64,000 nt of DNA from JAEMQF01 sp963775015 (GCA_963775015.1 CAVZHI010000004.1:62001-126000); one strand, 5' to 3'; positions 28,553 through 38,543 are shown, counted from the first letter of the stretch. Notes: generated by a model not told the origin, from the sequence alone. Numbers and translations are program-made.

Positions 28553-30139
28553 TCAGGGCAACGCGCGGGCCGTTCCGGGGCAGTGACCGCCCGGCAGCGG
28601 GGCGCGGATCGCGATGTAGAACGTCTGCGCCGCCGCGCCGGGCGCTGCCAGCTCGACGACGGCGCGTGCCGTCGAGGCGTGGAAGAGCGCGTCGAGCGGC
28701 TTGAACTGAGGTGAACCCGGTTCGGCAGGCTCCCGCCGCATCACGGCGACGCTGCCGCAGGCGCGCAACACCTCGGGCGGCAGGACTGACACGAAATCGT
28801 GTCGGTTCGCGTCGACCACGCGCGGCTCGCCGCGGAACTGGACCGCGAGCGCCGCACCCGTGCGCCCATCGCTGATGACGTAGCGCAGCGGCGCCGGGCC
28901 GTGCTCGGCCCAGGCACGCTGCACTGTCGGCGCCAGCTGCGCCGGGGGCAGCGCCGGAAGGTTCGCTTTCATGCGGCGCAGGCTGGGCAGCGTTCCGCCG
29001 TTCGCCGCGAGCACCGACCAGAATCCGACCTGCAGCGCGATGCACGCGGCTGCTGCGCGTTGCACCAGGCGCGGCGATGCGTCGATGGCGAGCGGGCTCG
29101 CCGCGACGAGCCAGAGCGTGAACACGACGTGGAAGGTGGTTCCCCAACCCACCTGCAGGTGGGCCCCGACGAGCAGCGCGACCGCGAGCGTCAAGACGAT
29201 CGGCGCGAAACCCACGATCATCAGGAACGGCACGAGCGCAATCCCTTCGCCGGCGCGCGGCCCGGCAGCAGGCGCAGCGCGGCGCAGCCAGATGAAGATG
29301 AGCAAGGCCGGGGTCAGTTTGGCGGCGTGGCTGACGCCGAAATCCCACACCGATTTCAAGCGCTCGACGCGATCAAAGCCCTCGGGGAACAGAGACTGGG
29401 CGGCGTATCCGGCGGGGGTGGCGGCCGCGCCCGCCGCGGCGATCAGAAACGGTGCGAGCAGCGCGGCGCACACGAACGCGGACAGTGCCACGCCGCGCAC
29501 GATGCGGGGGTCCCACAGGCGGCGCGTCCAGCCGAGGTAAACCGCGAACCCGGCGAACAGCACGACGGCGCTGAACTTGACGAACAGCGCGAGCGCCGCA
29601 GCGACGCCGAGCCAGACCCAGTCGACGCGCCGCGTGCGCACCAGGGCGCGATGAAAGAGGACGATCGCGAGCAAGGCGAACGGCAGCTGCACCGTGTTGT
29701 GATTGAAATACGTCGTTCCCGCGTTCATGAACTCGATGCTCGATCCGAGCAGCGTCGCGAGCGCCGCGCGCTGCGCGCCGATCAGCGGCCGCGCCCACAC
29801 ATAGAGCAGGAGCAAGGTCGCCACCGAGCAGAGTGCGCCCAGAACGAAGGTGGCGCCGATCGACGGCCCGGCGACGGCATTCGCCCCGTAGAGGAGCCAG
29901 GTCGGCATGGGCGGGTGCTTGCCGTAGGCGAGGCGCAGTTCCTGGCTCAGCAGCACCTGCTCGAGGTTGTCGTTGTGCGGCGCGGCGATGAAGCGCGCCG
30001 ACAACACGCCCCAGAGCAAGACCTGCACCAACGCCAGCAGAAGCACGAGGCGCGTCGGGTGTTGCAACCAGGCGCCAAGCCGCGACGCCAGAGCAGCCGC
30101 GGGTTGGCGCGCCAGGCGCCGGGTCAGGGCGTCACGCAT
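28553..30139 (-). CDS. ArnT/PMT-like lipid-linked glycosyltransferase
   Basis: A 528-residue polytopic membrane protein with about 10-12 hydrophobic segments followed by a periplasmic C-terminal part. The first extracytoplasmic loop has acidic residues (HNDNLEQ) followed by GKHPPMPTWLLYG, the layout of GT39/GT83 enzymes such as ArnT that use polyprenyl-phosphate sugars. With the ChbG/NaxD-like deacetylase and the ArnC-like transferase upstream it forms a three-gene operon like those that add hexosamine to lipid A. ATG at 30139 overlaps the end of the deacetylase gene by 16 bases. Confidence 0.78.
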   Translation of the reverse strand: MRDALTRRLARQPAAALASRLGAWLQHPTRLVLLLALVQVLLWGVLSARFIAAPHNDNLEQVLLSQELRLAYGKHPPMPTWLLYGANAVAGPSIGATFVLGALCSVATLLLLYVWARPLIGAQRAALATLLGSSIEFMNAGTTYFNHNTVQLPFALLAIVLFHRALVRTRRVDWVWLGVAAALALFVKFSAVVLFAGFAVYLGWTRRLWDPRIVRGVALSAFVCAALLAPFLIAAAGAAATPAGYAAQSLFPEGFDRVERLKSVWDFGVSHAAKLTPALLIFIWLRRAAPAAGPRAGEGIALVPFLMIVGFAPIVLTLAVALLVGAHLQVGWGTTFHVVFTLWLVAASPLAIDASPRLVQRAAAACIALQVGFWSVLAANGGTLPSLRRMKANLPALPPAQLAPTVQRAWAEHGPAPLRYVISDGRTGAALAVQFRGEPRVVDANRHDFVSVLPPEVLRACGSVAVMRREPAEPGSPQFKPLDALFHASTARAVVELAAPGAAAQTFYIAIRAPLPGGHCPGTARALP

Positions 30140-30918
30140 CCGATGCCTCGGCTCGTGCGCACGCCGTGCGCGGCCAGGCGGGCCGGCCACCAGGAACTCG
30201 AGAGCGCTTCGAACTCGACGACGCGCGCCCGCGCGATGGGGTCGGCGACGTCGATGCGCGCTGCGGGGTGGCACATCAGGACGTCGCAGTCCGCGGCGCC
30301 GGCGAGCCATGCGTCGGCGAGGCGCCGATAGCCTTGCGCGCTTCGCGCGAAGTCGTAGATGCCGATCAGGTGCGAATTCGTCGCCACGCCGGCGCTGGCG
30401 CACGCGCTAGCCAGGCCGCGGCTGCCCAGGCGCGTGATGAACCAGCCTTTCCAGCCCGCATCGGCGCGCGCGCGGCTGATTCGCACCCAGGGCAGTCGCG
30501 CCGCATAGCGTTCGCGCAACAGTTCGATCAGCGTCTCGCGGACCACCGGGAGTTGGTGCACGTGACGGTGCCCGTCGACGTAGTCGGGCGCGCTGCCGAG
30601 CGCGTCTTCGAAGCGCTGCAATTGCGCCTTCAATGCGGCTCGCACTCGGGAGCGATCGATGCACCGCGCGGAACACGCGGCACTGAGCAGCGCGTGGTTC
30701 GGCGCGAGGCGCTCGAATTCGGTCAGGTCGACGTGCACGCCGACGTCGGCTCGGCCGCGCCGCGCCGCGTCCAGGCGGCGCGCCGACTCGGACCAGCGCG
30801 GTGCAGCGGTCAGGCACGACGTTGCCGTGACGACGCCCGCGTCGATCAGCGCCAGGATCGCGTCGTCGATCGCGGCGTTGCAGGCGAAGTCGTCAGCCGC
30901 GACGATGCAGCGCTTCAC
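30124..30918 (-). CDS. ChbG/YdjC-family deacetylase (NaxD-like)
   Basis: A 264-residue metal-dependent carbohydrate deacetylase. Metal and catalytic motifs are visible: AADDFACN at the N-terminus (Asp-Asp), VGVHVDLTEF (His), DYVDGHRHVHQLP (His pair) and VLMCHPA near the C-terminus. In Francisella, NaxD of this family deacetylates undecaprenyl-phosphate N-acetylgalactosamine before transfer to lipid A. The GTG start at 30918 overlaps the stop of the glycosyltransferase gene (GTGA). Confidence 0.85.
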   Translation of the reverse strand: MKRCIVAADDFACNAAIDDAILALIDAGVVTATSCLTAAPRWSESARRLDAARRGRADVGVHVDLTEFERLAPNHALLSAACSARCIDRSRVRAALKAQLQRFEDALGSAPDYVDGHRHVHQLPVVRETLIELLRERYAARLPWVRISRARADAGWKGWFITRLGSRGLASACASAGVATNSHLIGIYDFARSAQGYRRLADAWLAGAADCDVLMCHPAARIDVADPIARARVVEFEALSSSWWPARLAAHGVRTSRGIGCVTP

Positions 30919-31943
30919 CCGCGCCCCGCCTGCTGCGGCGTGCGCCGCAGGATGCGCGCGACGATGTAGTTCGGGCGGTGTTTCACCTCGTCGAAGACGC
31001 GCGCCAGGTACTCGCCGAGGACGCCGATGAAAAGCAGCTGCACGCCGGAGAAGAACATGATGCTCGCCACGATCGTCGGCCAGCCCGGCACCGTGCCGTT
31101 GAACGCGAGCGTTTCGACGATCACCCAGACGCCGTAGCCGAAGGCGAGCAGGGCGAGCAGCAAGCCCACGACGCTCGCCGCGCGCAGCGGCAGCGCCGAA
31201 AACCCCGTCAGGCCCGACCACGCCAGGCCGAACAGCTTTGCTTTTGAATAGTGGCTTGCGCCATTCGCGCGCGGTGCCGCGACGTAGGGAACACCGACGG
31301 ACCTGAAACCGACCCACGCGTACAGACCCTTCATGAAACGATTGCGCTCCGGCAGCGCCCGAATCGCGTCGACGACGCTGCGGTCCATGACGCGAAAGTC
31401 ACCCGCGTCGGGCGGGATCTCGACTTGGCTGCCCACGCCCAGGGCGCGGTAGAACCAGCGCGCACCCCAGCGCTTGAATCGCGAGTCGGCGGCGCGATCC
31501 TGGCGCACCGCGTAGACCATGTCGTTGCCTTGTTCCCACAGGCGCAGCATGCGATCGAGCGTCGGCAAGGGGTGCTGGCCGTCGGCGTCGATGCACACGA
31601 CAACGTCGCCGCACGCGTGCTCCAGGCCGGCCGTGATCGCCGCCTCCTTGCCGAAGTTGCGCGACAGTTGCACCAGCGACACCGGCCACGCCGCCGGCAG
31701 GCCGAGCACGGCGGCGGGCGTCGGATCGCTGCTGCCGTCGTCGACGACGAGGATTTCGTACGACGCGCTGCGCGATTCGAGAAAGCGAACCAGCGCCGCG
31801 ATCGCGGCGGCGACGTTTTGCGCTTCGTTGAACGCCGGCATCACGACCGACAAGCGCGACTGCCGCAAGTTGCGGCCGCGCCAGCCACTCGCCGCATCAA
31901 GCTCGGCCTGAGCCAGCGAGTGCGCGATGTCGGTGTGTCCCAC
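30915..31943 (-). CDS. Polyprenyl-phosphate glycosyltransferase (GT2, ArnC/DPM-like)
   Basis: A 342-residue GT2 enzyme. The catalytic domain starts LSVVMPAFNEAQNV, has VVDDGSSDPT and IDADGQHPLPT (metal-binding DxD) and a RFMKGLYAWVGFRS segment typical of the DPM1/GtrB/ArnC group. Two C-terminal transmembrane helices (about residues 235-257 and 270-295) anchor it. It probably makes a polyprenyl-phosphate sugar for the ArnT-like enzyme after the deacetylase acts. It heads the three-gene operon. Confidence 0.9.
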   Translation of the reverse strand: MGHTDIAHSLAQAELDAASGWRGRNLRQSRLSVVMPAFNEAQNVAAAIAALVRFLESRSASYEILVVDDGSSDPTPAAVLGLPAAWPVSLVQLSRNFGKEAAITAGLEHACGDVVVCIDADGQHPLPTLDRMLRLWEQGNDMVYAVRQDRAADSRFKRWGARWFYRALGVGSQVEIPPDAGDFRVMDRSVVDAIRALPERNRFMKGLYAWVGFRSVGVPYVAAPRANGASHYSKAKLFGLAWSGLTGFSALPLRAASVVGLLLALLAFGYGVWVIVETLAFNGTVPGWPTIVASIMFFSGVQLLFIGVLGEYLARVFDEVKHRPNYIVARILRRTPQQAGRG

Positions 31944-32085
31944 GGCCTGTGACCCGCAAAGCGCTTCAGCCCGGCATCGAGTGACGCAACGTCATGGTGG
32001 TGATCGTCCTACTCGTCCACCCGGGTGATTGTGCGCAGGCCGATCCGTGATCACAAGCAGTGGCACCACCTATTCAAGGGGTCGG

Positions 32086-32787
32086 TCATTTCTTGACGAA
32101 GCCGTGCTTGACGAGGCGCAGGTCTTCGTCAGCGACGAGGCCGATCCCGGGCGCGTGGTACTTGTACTCGGTGACGAGCAGGTCGATCGCCGAGCCTTCC
32201 TTGACTTTCATGCAGCCGGTGAACGTTCCCGCGGGGGTCTTGCAGGTTTCGCTGAGGCTCACGATCTCGGCACGGTCCATCGCGATCGCCGGCGCGATCT
32301 CCTGGTAGTAGCGCATCTTCAACTTGGGCGCGCCGGGCATGATGAGCCCCGGCTTGTTGCCGTTCACGCCGGCGTGCCAAGTTCCATCGTGCTTGATCAC
32401 CTTGCCGTTTTCGTAGAAATCGACGTCTTCGCCGAAATAGAAAACGTCCTTCGTCGCTTCGCAGATCGCGAAGTAATTTCTGGCCACTTCATAGAGCTGC
32501 CCCTTCTTCCACTCGCGTTCCTCGACGACCCGGGTTTCGACTCCGCCGACCTTCTTGGTCTCATCGAGCACCGTGATCTGAAGCCGTACATCACCACCCT
32601 CGAGCACCTTCTGGTAACCGGGTTCGAGGACGAAGTAGGGGTTCTTGCCCGTGGTTTGCAACTTGCACGTCGCGATCAGCGGGAAGTCGAGTTGCCAGTC
32701 GGAACGCTCCTTTGCCTGGGCCAGAGCGCCCGTGCAGGCCAGGGCAGCCGTCGCGCCGAGAGTGCTTAGAAATGTTCGAGTGTTCAT
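32086..32787 (-). CDS. Exported protein of unknown function, last gene of the RND operon
   Basis: A 233-residue protein with a clear signal peptide (LGATAALACTGALAQA, cut near residue 24). The mature protein is rich in beta-strand-like segments with conserved-looking YEVARNYFAICEATKDVFYFGEDV and TWHAGVNGNKPGLIMPG. Three Cys are in the mature part (LIATCKL, FAICEA, ETCKTPAGTFTGC has two more), allowing disulfides. It resembles periplasmic DUF3108-like proteins only loosely. It is 45 bases downstream of the barrel gene and belongs to the seven-gene operon. Confidence 0.7.
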   Translation of the reverse strand: MNTRTFLSTLGATAALACTGALAQAKERSDWQLDFPLIATCKLQTTGKNPYFVLEPGYQKVLEGGDVRLQITVLDETKKVGGVETRVVEEREWKKGQLYEVARNYFAICEATKDVFYFGEDVDFYENGKVIKHDGTWHAGVNGNKPGLIMPGAPKLKMRYYQEIAPAIAMDRAEIVSLSETCKTPAGTFTGCMKVKEGSAIDLLVTEYKYHAPGIGLVADEDLRLVKHGFVKK

Positions 32788-32832
32788 GGGGTTCCTTTGT
32801 CGCAGGTGATGGAGATGAGATGGGCTTCGAAC

Positions 32833-33696
32833 CTAAAACCGGAATAACACGCCGATCTCGGGCGCGAACTGGCGGTCTTTCTTGGTCAGGCCCTGGCCGA
32901 GGTTGAGCTTGAGCGTCGCGTTCCTGCTGAGCGCGTACTGCGCCTCGCCGATGACCGACAACTCCGACTCTTCGCCCTCCAGCGTCAACGCGATCGTCCA
33001 CTGCGGCGACAGTTTCTTCAAGTAGTCGATCGCGTACTCGCCGAACTTGGTCTCGCGGTCGCCGCGGTCGTGGTTGATCTGGCCACGCAGCGAGAACGTT
33101 CCGAATGGGTAACCCTTGGTCAGGATCACGCCGGTGCCGAAGCCCCAGGCCTGCGTGCCCAGAATCTTCTTCTTTCTCTGCAGCGGAAACTCGGCCTGAA
33201 ACATGATCGTGATTTCGGGCCGGGTTGCGGTTTCCCTGGCGTAGCGCCAGCGCACCTGCGCTTCGGTGTCGCCGAGACCCGATTCGCGGATTTCCCGCGG
33301 AACCGCGGCCACCGGATCGTTGTCGGCCTTGGTGAACTTGGCCGAGGCGTGCAGCGCCGATTCGAACTCGAACATCCACGAATCGTTCCACGCATAACTC
33401 AGGAAGACCAGGTACTCCTGATCGACCTTCTTGCCCAGATAGTCGACGTCGCCGACGAAGCCGAAGTCGCTTGCCTTGTATTCGTAGTTCGACGTCTTCG
33501 TGTACTCGTAGAACGGGTAGAAGATGAACTCCCTGGGCTTGATGTAGGTGGCGAGCAGCGACGTGCGAATCGCGTCGCCGCGGTCGGCCAGGAAGTCGGG
33601 TTGGCTCGCGCTTTGTGCAGCGGCCGGTTGCAGCGCGCCACCCAGGGCCGTGGCCAGCAGGAAGGCGCGGACGATTGTTGTGGTGCGTTTCATCAT
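32833..33696 (-). CDS. Outer-membrane beta-barrel protein of unknown function
   Basis: A 287-residue protein with a signal peptide (FLLATALGGALQPAAAQ) and alternating hydrophobic/polar strands through most of its length. It ends in LFRF; a terminal Phe is the recognition signal of the BAM machinery. The pattern recalls the MetA-pathway/transporter-type small barrels (about 12 strands), but the exact family was not identified. It is encoded between the AlgE-like porin and an exported protein in the RND operon. Confidence 0.7.
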   Translation of the reverse strand: MMKRTTTIVRAFLLATALGGALQPAAAQSASQPDFLADRGDAIRTSLLATYIKPREFIFYPFYEYTKTSNYEYKASDFGFVGDVDYLGKKVDQEYLVFLSYAWNDSWMFEFESALHASAKFTKADNDPVAAVPREIRESGLGDTEAQVRWRYARETATRPEITIMFQAEFPLQRKKKILGTQAWGFGTGVILTKGYPFGTFSLRGQINHDRGDRETKFGEYAIDYLKKLSPQWTIALTLEGEESELSVIGEAQYALSRNATLKLNLGQGLTKKDRQFAPEIGVLFRF

Positions 33697-33734
33697 GACG
33701 ATCTCCTGTTTGATTGCATCGATGGACTGGCCGC

Positions 33735-35396
33735 TCAGTACGAAATCACGCCAAGGATTCGCAGGCCTCGATCCGGATTCGCGAAGCGTGGCGCGGCGTT
33801 GGTACCGTCATTTATCAAATAGGCGTTGCCGGGAAAGAAGTAGCCGGCGCGCAGGTCGACGGCCCACTTCGTGTCGAAGATCCGGCGGAATGCGACGATC
33901 ACGTCGATTTCGCGTCCCACGTCCTTGCTCGTCCGGCCGGACGCCGCGAGCCGCGTATTCATCTGCGCCGAGATCAAGCCGTTGCGCACGTCAGTGGCGA
34001 TGTAGTTCAGCTTGTACTGGTGGTGCACCACGTCGACATAGACGTTCGCCGCAGGCCGAAAGCCGATTCCCAGCGTGTAGACGCGCAGGTTGCTGAGCTC
34101 GGGGTCGATGAATTCGCCGTAGCGCTTGAATTGTGCGACGCCGCAGAACTTGGTCTCGTTCGATTGCAGCCCCGTTTGTCGGTACTCGCGGTTCACGCCA
34201 TCGGCGCTGCCGTCGCCGCTGCCGTAGGCGTTGCCGACCGTGAGGCAGGGCGACCAGAACGCCTGCGGGAAGCGGTACGTCACGCCGACGTCGTAGGCCA
34301 TGCCGTTGAGCGGTTGCGGCACGCGTGCTTCGTCGATGCCGCGCACCCAGCTGAGTTCGCTCCAGTAATTGAATTCGTCGCGCGGCCGGCCGTAGGCGCG
34401 CAAACCGTAGAGCTTGAACCGGCCCTCGGAGCGTGGCAACCTGTCCAGCCGTGCGATCGCGTAGGCGGCGATGCGGTGGTCTTCGATGCCGCGGTAGTCG
34501 TGGTAGAGGATGTAGTTCTTGATCGTGCTCTTCGGAAAGTCGAGGAACACCGACAGATCCCAGTTGTCTTCGCGCGTGACGCTGACCTCGGTCGAGTAGT
34601 TCTCGCCGCGGTACCTGACGTGACCCCCGTCGAGCGTGACGTCGTAGAGCCACAGCCGCGGATCCTCGAAAGTGCGGCGCCCGAGCGTGATTTCCAGCGG
34701 ATGGTCCGGAATGTTCTTGATGACGATGTTCGCCACATCCAGCTTGGCCGTGAACGCGCGCCGCACCGAAGGCTCGCGCGTGCCGTCGGGCAGCACCGTG
34801 ACCGATTCTTCGTGCAGGCGCAACTGCTGTTCGAAGGTCGCGCCCAGGTTCACGTCGACCCAGGGCAGAACCCCGGTTCGGCCGAGGACGAACACGGTGG
34901 GGTTCAAGAGCCGCAGGTTGTCGCGTGACGGCCGTTGCACGGTGCCGTTGCCGCTGTTGCGCAGGTCGTTGTTGCGCTCGACGATGAGTTCCGTGTCGCT
35001 GCCCCAGGAGTACTGGTAGTCGAGTTCCTTGGCGAGTTCCTCGGCCTGCTGGCGCGCCGGACCGGAACCTTCGCGCGATCCGCTTTGCGGCAACTGGAAC
35101 TGTGCGAGTCGAAACTCGGGCGTCAACGCTCGCGGCGCGGCTGGCGGGCGTTCCTCGACGCCAAAGAGGCCCACACGCGGCACTGCGCGCTGCGGGTGGC
35201 GCCGCAATGGGTCTGCGCCGGCGCCAAGCTGAAGCCCCGGGCCGGTCAGCGGCTCCACCGTCTCGCCGATGAACGGCAGTTCGGGCTGGGTCGGGTTGGG
35301 CTGCGCGGCGCTGGTCGAGTTGCCCAGCGCGAGCAGGAGGGCGACCGCAACCTGACGGCCCGTCGTTGGTGTGGCCACAGGTCGGTGCCCTGCCAT
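33735..35396 (-). CDS. AlgE-like alginate-export-family outer-membrane porin
   Basis: A 553-residue exported barrel protein. The N-terminal signal region (VAVALLLALGNSTSAAQ) is followed by a Pro-rich linker and a helix with QQAEELAKELDYQYSW, then a large barrel. The segment YGSGDGSADGVNREYRQTGLQ and later FKRYGEFIDPELSNLRVYTLGIGFRP match the AlgE (alginate export) family, which forms 18-strand barrels in the outer membrane. It begins 6 bases after the RND permease stop, so it may serve as the outer-membrane exit of this pump, though AlgE porins normally work without RND pumps. Confidence 0.8.
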   Translation of the reverse strand: MAGHRPVATPTTGRQVAVALLLALGNSTSAAQPNPTQPELPFIGETVEPLTGPGLQLGAGADPLRRHPQRAVPRVGLFGVEERPPAAPRALTPEFRLAQFQLPQSGSREGSGPARQQAEELAKELDYQYSWGSDTELIVERNNDLRNSGNGTVQRPSRDNLRLLNPTVFVLGRTGVLPWVDVNLGATFEQQLRLHEESVTVLPDGTREPSVRRAFTAKLDVANIVIKNIPDHPLEITLGRRTFEDPRLWLYDVTLDGGHVRYRGENYSTEVSVTREDNWDLSVFLDFPKSTIKNYILYHDYRGIEDHRIAAYAIARLDRLPRSEGRFKLYGLRAYGRPRDEFNYWSELSWVRGIDEARVPQPLNGMAYDVGVTYRFPQAFWSPCLTVGNAYGSGDGSADGVNREYRQTGLQSNETKFCGVAQFKRYGEFIDPELSNLRVYTLGIGFRPAANVYVDVVHHQYKLNYIATDVRNGLISAQMNTRLAASGRTSKDVGREIDVIVAFRRIFDTKWAVDLRAGYFFPGNAYLINDGTNAAPRFANPDRGLRILGVISY

Positions 35397-35402
35397 TTCC
35401 GC

Positions 35403-38400
35403 TCAAGCCGCGGCCAGACCCAGATCGGCTTGGCGCGGAGCGCGCGCGCGTGCCAGAGCGTACAACGCCGGAACGACGAACAGCGTGAACAGCGTCGACG
35501 CGACCACGCCGCCGAGCATCACGATCGCGGTCGGCCCGACGATCTCCAGCCCCGGGATGCGGCCGAATGCGATGATCGGCAACAGCGCGCCGATGATCGC
35601 TGCGGCGCTGGCCAACATCGGCGTCAGGCGCTCGCGCGCGCCGCGCAGCACCAGCTCCGGCCCGAACGCCACGCCCTCGTCCTCGAGGCGCTGCAAGCCC
35701 TTGAGCAACAGCACCACGTTGCGCGCCGCGACACCCAGGACGGCGAGAAAGCCGATGATCGAACCGAGCGACATCACGCCGCCGCTCACCAGCACGGCAA
35801 GCACTCCGCCCGCGGCGGCGACGGGAATCGCGGAAAAGCCCACCAGCGCTTGGCGCCAGCTGCCGAAGCAGGCCTGCAGCAGCAGGAAGATGCCGATCAG
35901 GCAGGCGATGCCCGCACCGACCATGCGCCGCTGTGCGCTCTGGGTCTCGGCATATTCACCGAGCAACTCCGGGTGGTACTCGAGCGGAAACTGGATCTTC
36001 TCGAGCTTGTCTTCGACTTCGTCGGCGACCGAGCTGAAACTGCGCCCGGCGACGTTCGCGACCACGTCCACGTACGTCGAAATCGCCTCGTGCTTGATGA
36101 CCGACGGCGTGGACACCATCTTCAGCGTCGCGATGTCGCCCAGCCTCGCGTGCTGGCGGTCCGACTTCATGATCCACAGGTCGTTCAGATTCGTCAGGCT
36201 CTGGCGCGCCTCGGGTGCGCCGTGCACCACGACCTCGTAGATCTTCTGTTCCTTGAACAGGAAGCCCACCACCAGGCCGGAGAACACGGTCGCGGTGGCG
36301 CGCCGCACGTCGCCGGGTTTGACGTTGGCTTTGCCGGCTTTGTCGAGATCGACGTTGACCTCCAGCGTCGGCTCCTCGATCTGCCCTTCAGCGTGCAGGT
36401 CGACGATGCCCTTGATTCCCGACAGCGCCTGCCTGACCTCTTCCGCCTTCTGGCGCAGCACGTCGAGCTTGGCGCCGTAGATGCGAACCACGATCGGACG
36501 GCTCGTTCCGGTCAGGACCTCGCTGACCTTGTCGCGCAGGTACGACTGCAGGTTGTGATCCACGCCGGGATAGCCCGCAACCGTGTCGCGGATGGCTGCG
36601 ACCGTCTTGTCGTAGTCTGCCTTCGGGTCCAGGCCGATCCAGATCTGGCTCGAATTGACGCCCACCACCTGGTCGCCGGAAACCGCGCGCCCCACATGCG
36701 CGCCCACCGAGCGCACCCCGGGAATCGCGCGCAGCTCGTTGCTGACGCGGGTCGTGATGCGGTGTGTTTCCGTGTGCGAAGTGCCCGGCGCGGTGGACCA
36801 GTTCACGAGCAGATCGCGCTCCTTGAACGTGGGCAGCAGCGCCTGGCCGAGCAAGGGCAACGCCGCGAGCCCGGCGAGCACCGCGACCGCGGCGGCCGCA
36901 TAGACCTTGGTGGGCCCTTGCACGATGCCCTTCAGCAGCGCTTCGTAGCGCTCGCGGGTACGCGCCGCCAGGGGCGATTCGGCCATCGTGCCCGACATGC
37001 CTCGCGCCAGCGCCAAGGCGAGCGCCGGTGTCACGGTCAAGGCCACCAGCATCGACGCCAGCACCGCCAGCACATAGGCCAGCGCCAACGGGGTGAAGAA
37101 CGAGCCGCCGACTCCCCCCATCACGAACACCGGCACGACGGCCAGCACGATGATCAGCGTGCCGTACACGGCGGCGCTGCGAGTCTCGAGCGTCGTCTCG
37201 TAGATCACGCGAAGCACTGAGGTTTGATCGGGTCTGCGCTCGCGCAGCCGCCGCGCCAGTTTTTCCACGTCGATCACGGCGTCGTCGATGATCACGGCGA
37301 GCGCCACCACGAGGCCGGCGAGGATCATCGTGTTCAACGTCTCGCCGAGCAGGTACAGCACCACCGTCGCGGCGAGCAGCGACAGCGGAATCGCGACGAC
37401 GCTGATCAGCGCACTGCGCCAGCCGCGCAGGAACACGACCACGACGCCGATCACCAGCACCGCGCCGGCGAGCAGCGCCAGGCTCAGGTTGGAGATCGAT
37501 TGATTGACGTAATCCGCCAGGCGGAACACGTTGGCGTCGATCTGCACGCCGGGCAATCCGCGGCCCAGTTCGGCCAGCGCCTGGTCGACGCCGCGCGTCA
37601 CCTCCAAGGTATTGGCCGACGGGAACTTCTCGATCACGATCAGCACGCCGTTGCCGCTCTTCGTCACCGCGTCGCCGATCAGCGGCGGGTGCGAGAACGT
37701 GACTTCGGCGACTTCACCGAGCGCCATGCTCTTGCCGCTGAGCAACAGGTGCGGCGCCGTCACCGACACGCGCGCCATGTCTTCGGGTTTGTCGATGGGC
37801 ATCAGGTGCTGCACGCCCAGGCGCTGGTTCTTGTTGTCGATCCAGCCGCCGGTGCCCGGCGACGAGCCCTTCAGGAACGTCAGCGGCGACACCCACAGCG
37901 AGTCGCCGGCCGCGGCGATGATGTCCTCCTGCGCCACTTTGGCGTCGTAGAGGCGGTTCGGGTCGATCTGCACGTGCATCTGGCGCAAGCGCTGGCCCCA
38001 GATCGCGACGTTCGCCACGCCCGGCACGCCGAGCAGGCGCGGCTTGACGGTCCAGCGCGCCAGCAGCGAGAGTTCCGTCGGCTCGACCTTGTCCGACGAA
38101 ATACCCACCATCATGAAACGGCTCGTCGCCGACATCGGTTGCAGGATGGTCGGCGGCTGCGACACGTTGGGCAGCGTATACGCCAGGGTGAGACGCTCCT
38201 GGACCATCTGGCGCGCCCGCATCACGTCGGTGCCGCGCTCGAACGTCATCAGGATCGACGACAAACCGGGAACCGATTCGGAGCGGATCGACTTGAGCCA
38301 TGGCACGCCGCTCAGCAGCTCTTCCAGGTTCATCGAAATCAGGTCCTGCACTTCCGTCGCCGACAGGCCCAGCGCCTCGGTCTGCACCTGAACGACGGGC

Positions 38401-38531
38401 GGCGCGAACTCGGGGAAAACATCCACAGGCATCTTGCGCAATTGCACGCTGCCGAAAGCGACCAGGGCTGCGGCAGCCGCGAGCACCAGGAAGCGCAGAT
38501 TCAGGCTCGAAGCGATGATCCAGCGAAACAT
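35403..38531 (-). CDS. RND-family efflux permease (first of two)
   Basis: A 1042-residue inner-membrane proton-driven pump with the RND duplication: transmembrane helix 1 at residues 11-30, two large periplasmic loops and two bundles of five helices. It starts SSLNLRFLVLAAAAALVAFG, then KMPVDVFPEFAPPVV, as in CusA/CzcA-like pumps. Helix 4 has acidic residues IIDDAVIDVEKLARRLR for proton relay. Closest in style to heavy-metal or hydrophobe exporters of the CusA group; substrate unknown. It lies 12 bases downstream of the adaptor gene. Confidence 0.9.
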   Translation of the reverse strand: MFRWIIASSLNLRFLVLAAAAALVAFGSVQLRKMPVDVFPEFAPPVVQVQTEALGLSATEVQDLISMNLEELLSGVPWLKSIRSESVPGLSSILMTFERGTDVMRARQMVQERLTLAYTLPNVSQPPTILQPMSATSRFMMVGISSDKVEPTELSLLARWTVKPRLLGVPGVANVAIWGQRLRQMHVQIDPNRLYDAKVAQEDIIAAAGDSLWVSPLTFLKGSSPGTGGWIDNKNQRLGVQHLMPIDKPEDMARVSVTAPHLLLSGKSMALGEVAEVTFSHPPLIGDAVTKSGNGVLIVIEKFPSANTLEVTRGVDQALAELGRGLPGVQIDANVFRLADYVNQSISNLSLALLAGAVLVIGVVVVFLRGWRSALISVVAIPLSLLAATVVLYLLGETLNTMILAGLVVALAVIIDDAVIDVEKLARRLRERRPDQTSVLRVIYETTLETRSAAVYGTLIIVLAVVPVFVMGGVGGSFFTPLALAYVLAVLASMLVALTVTPALALALARGMSGTMAESPLAARTRERYEALLKGIVQGPTKVYAAAAVAVLAGLAALPLLGQALLPTFKERDLLVNWSTAPGTSHTETHRITTRVSNELRAIPGVRSVGAHVGRAVSGDQVVGVNSSQIWIGLDPKADYDKTVAAIRDTVAGYPGVDHNLQSYLRDKVSEVLTGTSRPIVVRIYGAKLDVLRQKAEEVRQALSGIKGIVDLHAEGQIEEPTLEVNVDLDKAGKANVKPGDVRRATATVFSGLVVGFLFKEQKIYEVVVHGAPEARQSLTNLNDLWIMKSDRQHARLGDIATLKMVSTPSVIKHEAISTYVDVVANVAGRSFSSVADEVEDKLEKIQFPLEYHPELLGEYAETQSAQRRMVGAGIACLIGIFLLLQACFGSWRQALVGFSAIPVAAAGGVLAVLVSGGVMSLGSIIGFLAVLGVAARNVVLLLKGLQRLEDEGVAFGPELVLRGARERLTPMLASAAAIIGALLPIIAFGRIPGLEIVGPTAIVMLGGVVASTLFTLFVVPALYALARARAPRQADLGLAAA

Positions 38532-38543
38532 TTTGGGTCTCCC

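Noticed and set aside
31944..32085. Palindrome CACCCGGGTG between the GT2 gene and the RND operon end
   Set aside because: Only 10 bases, no T-run and no promoter spacing; not enough to call a terminator or operator.
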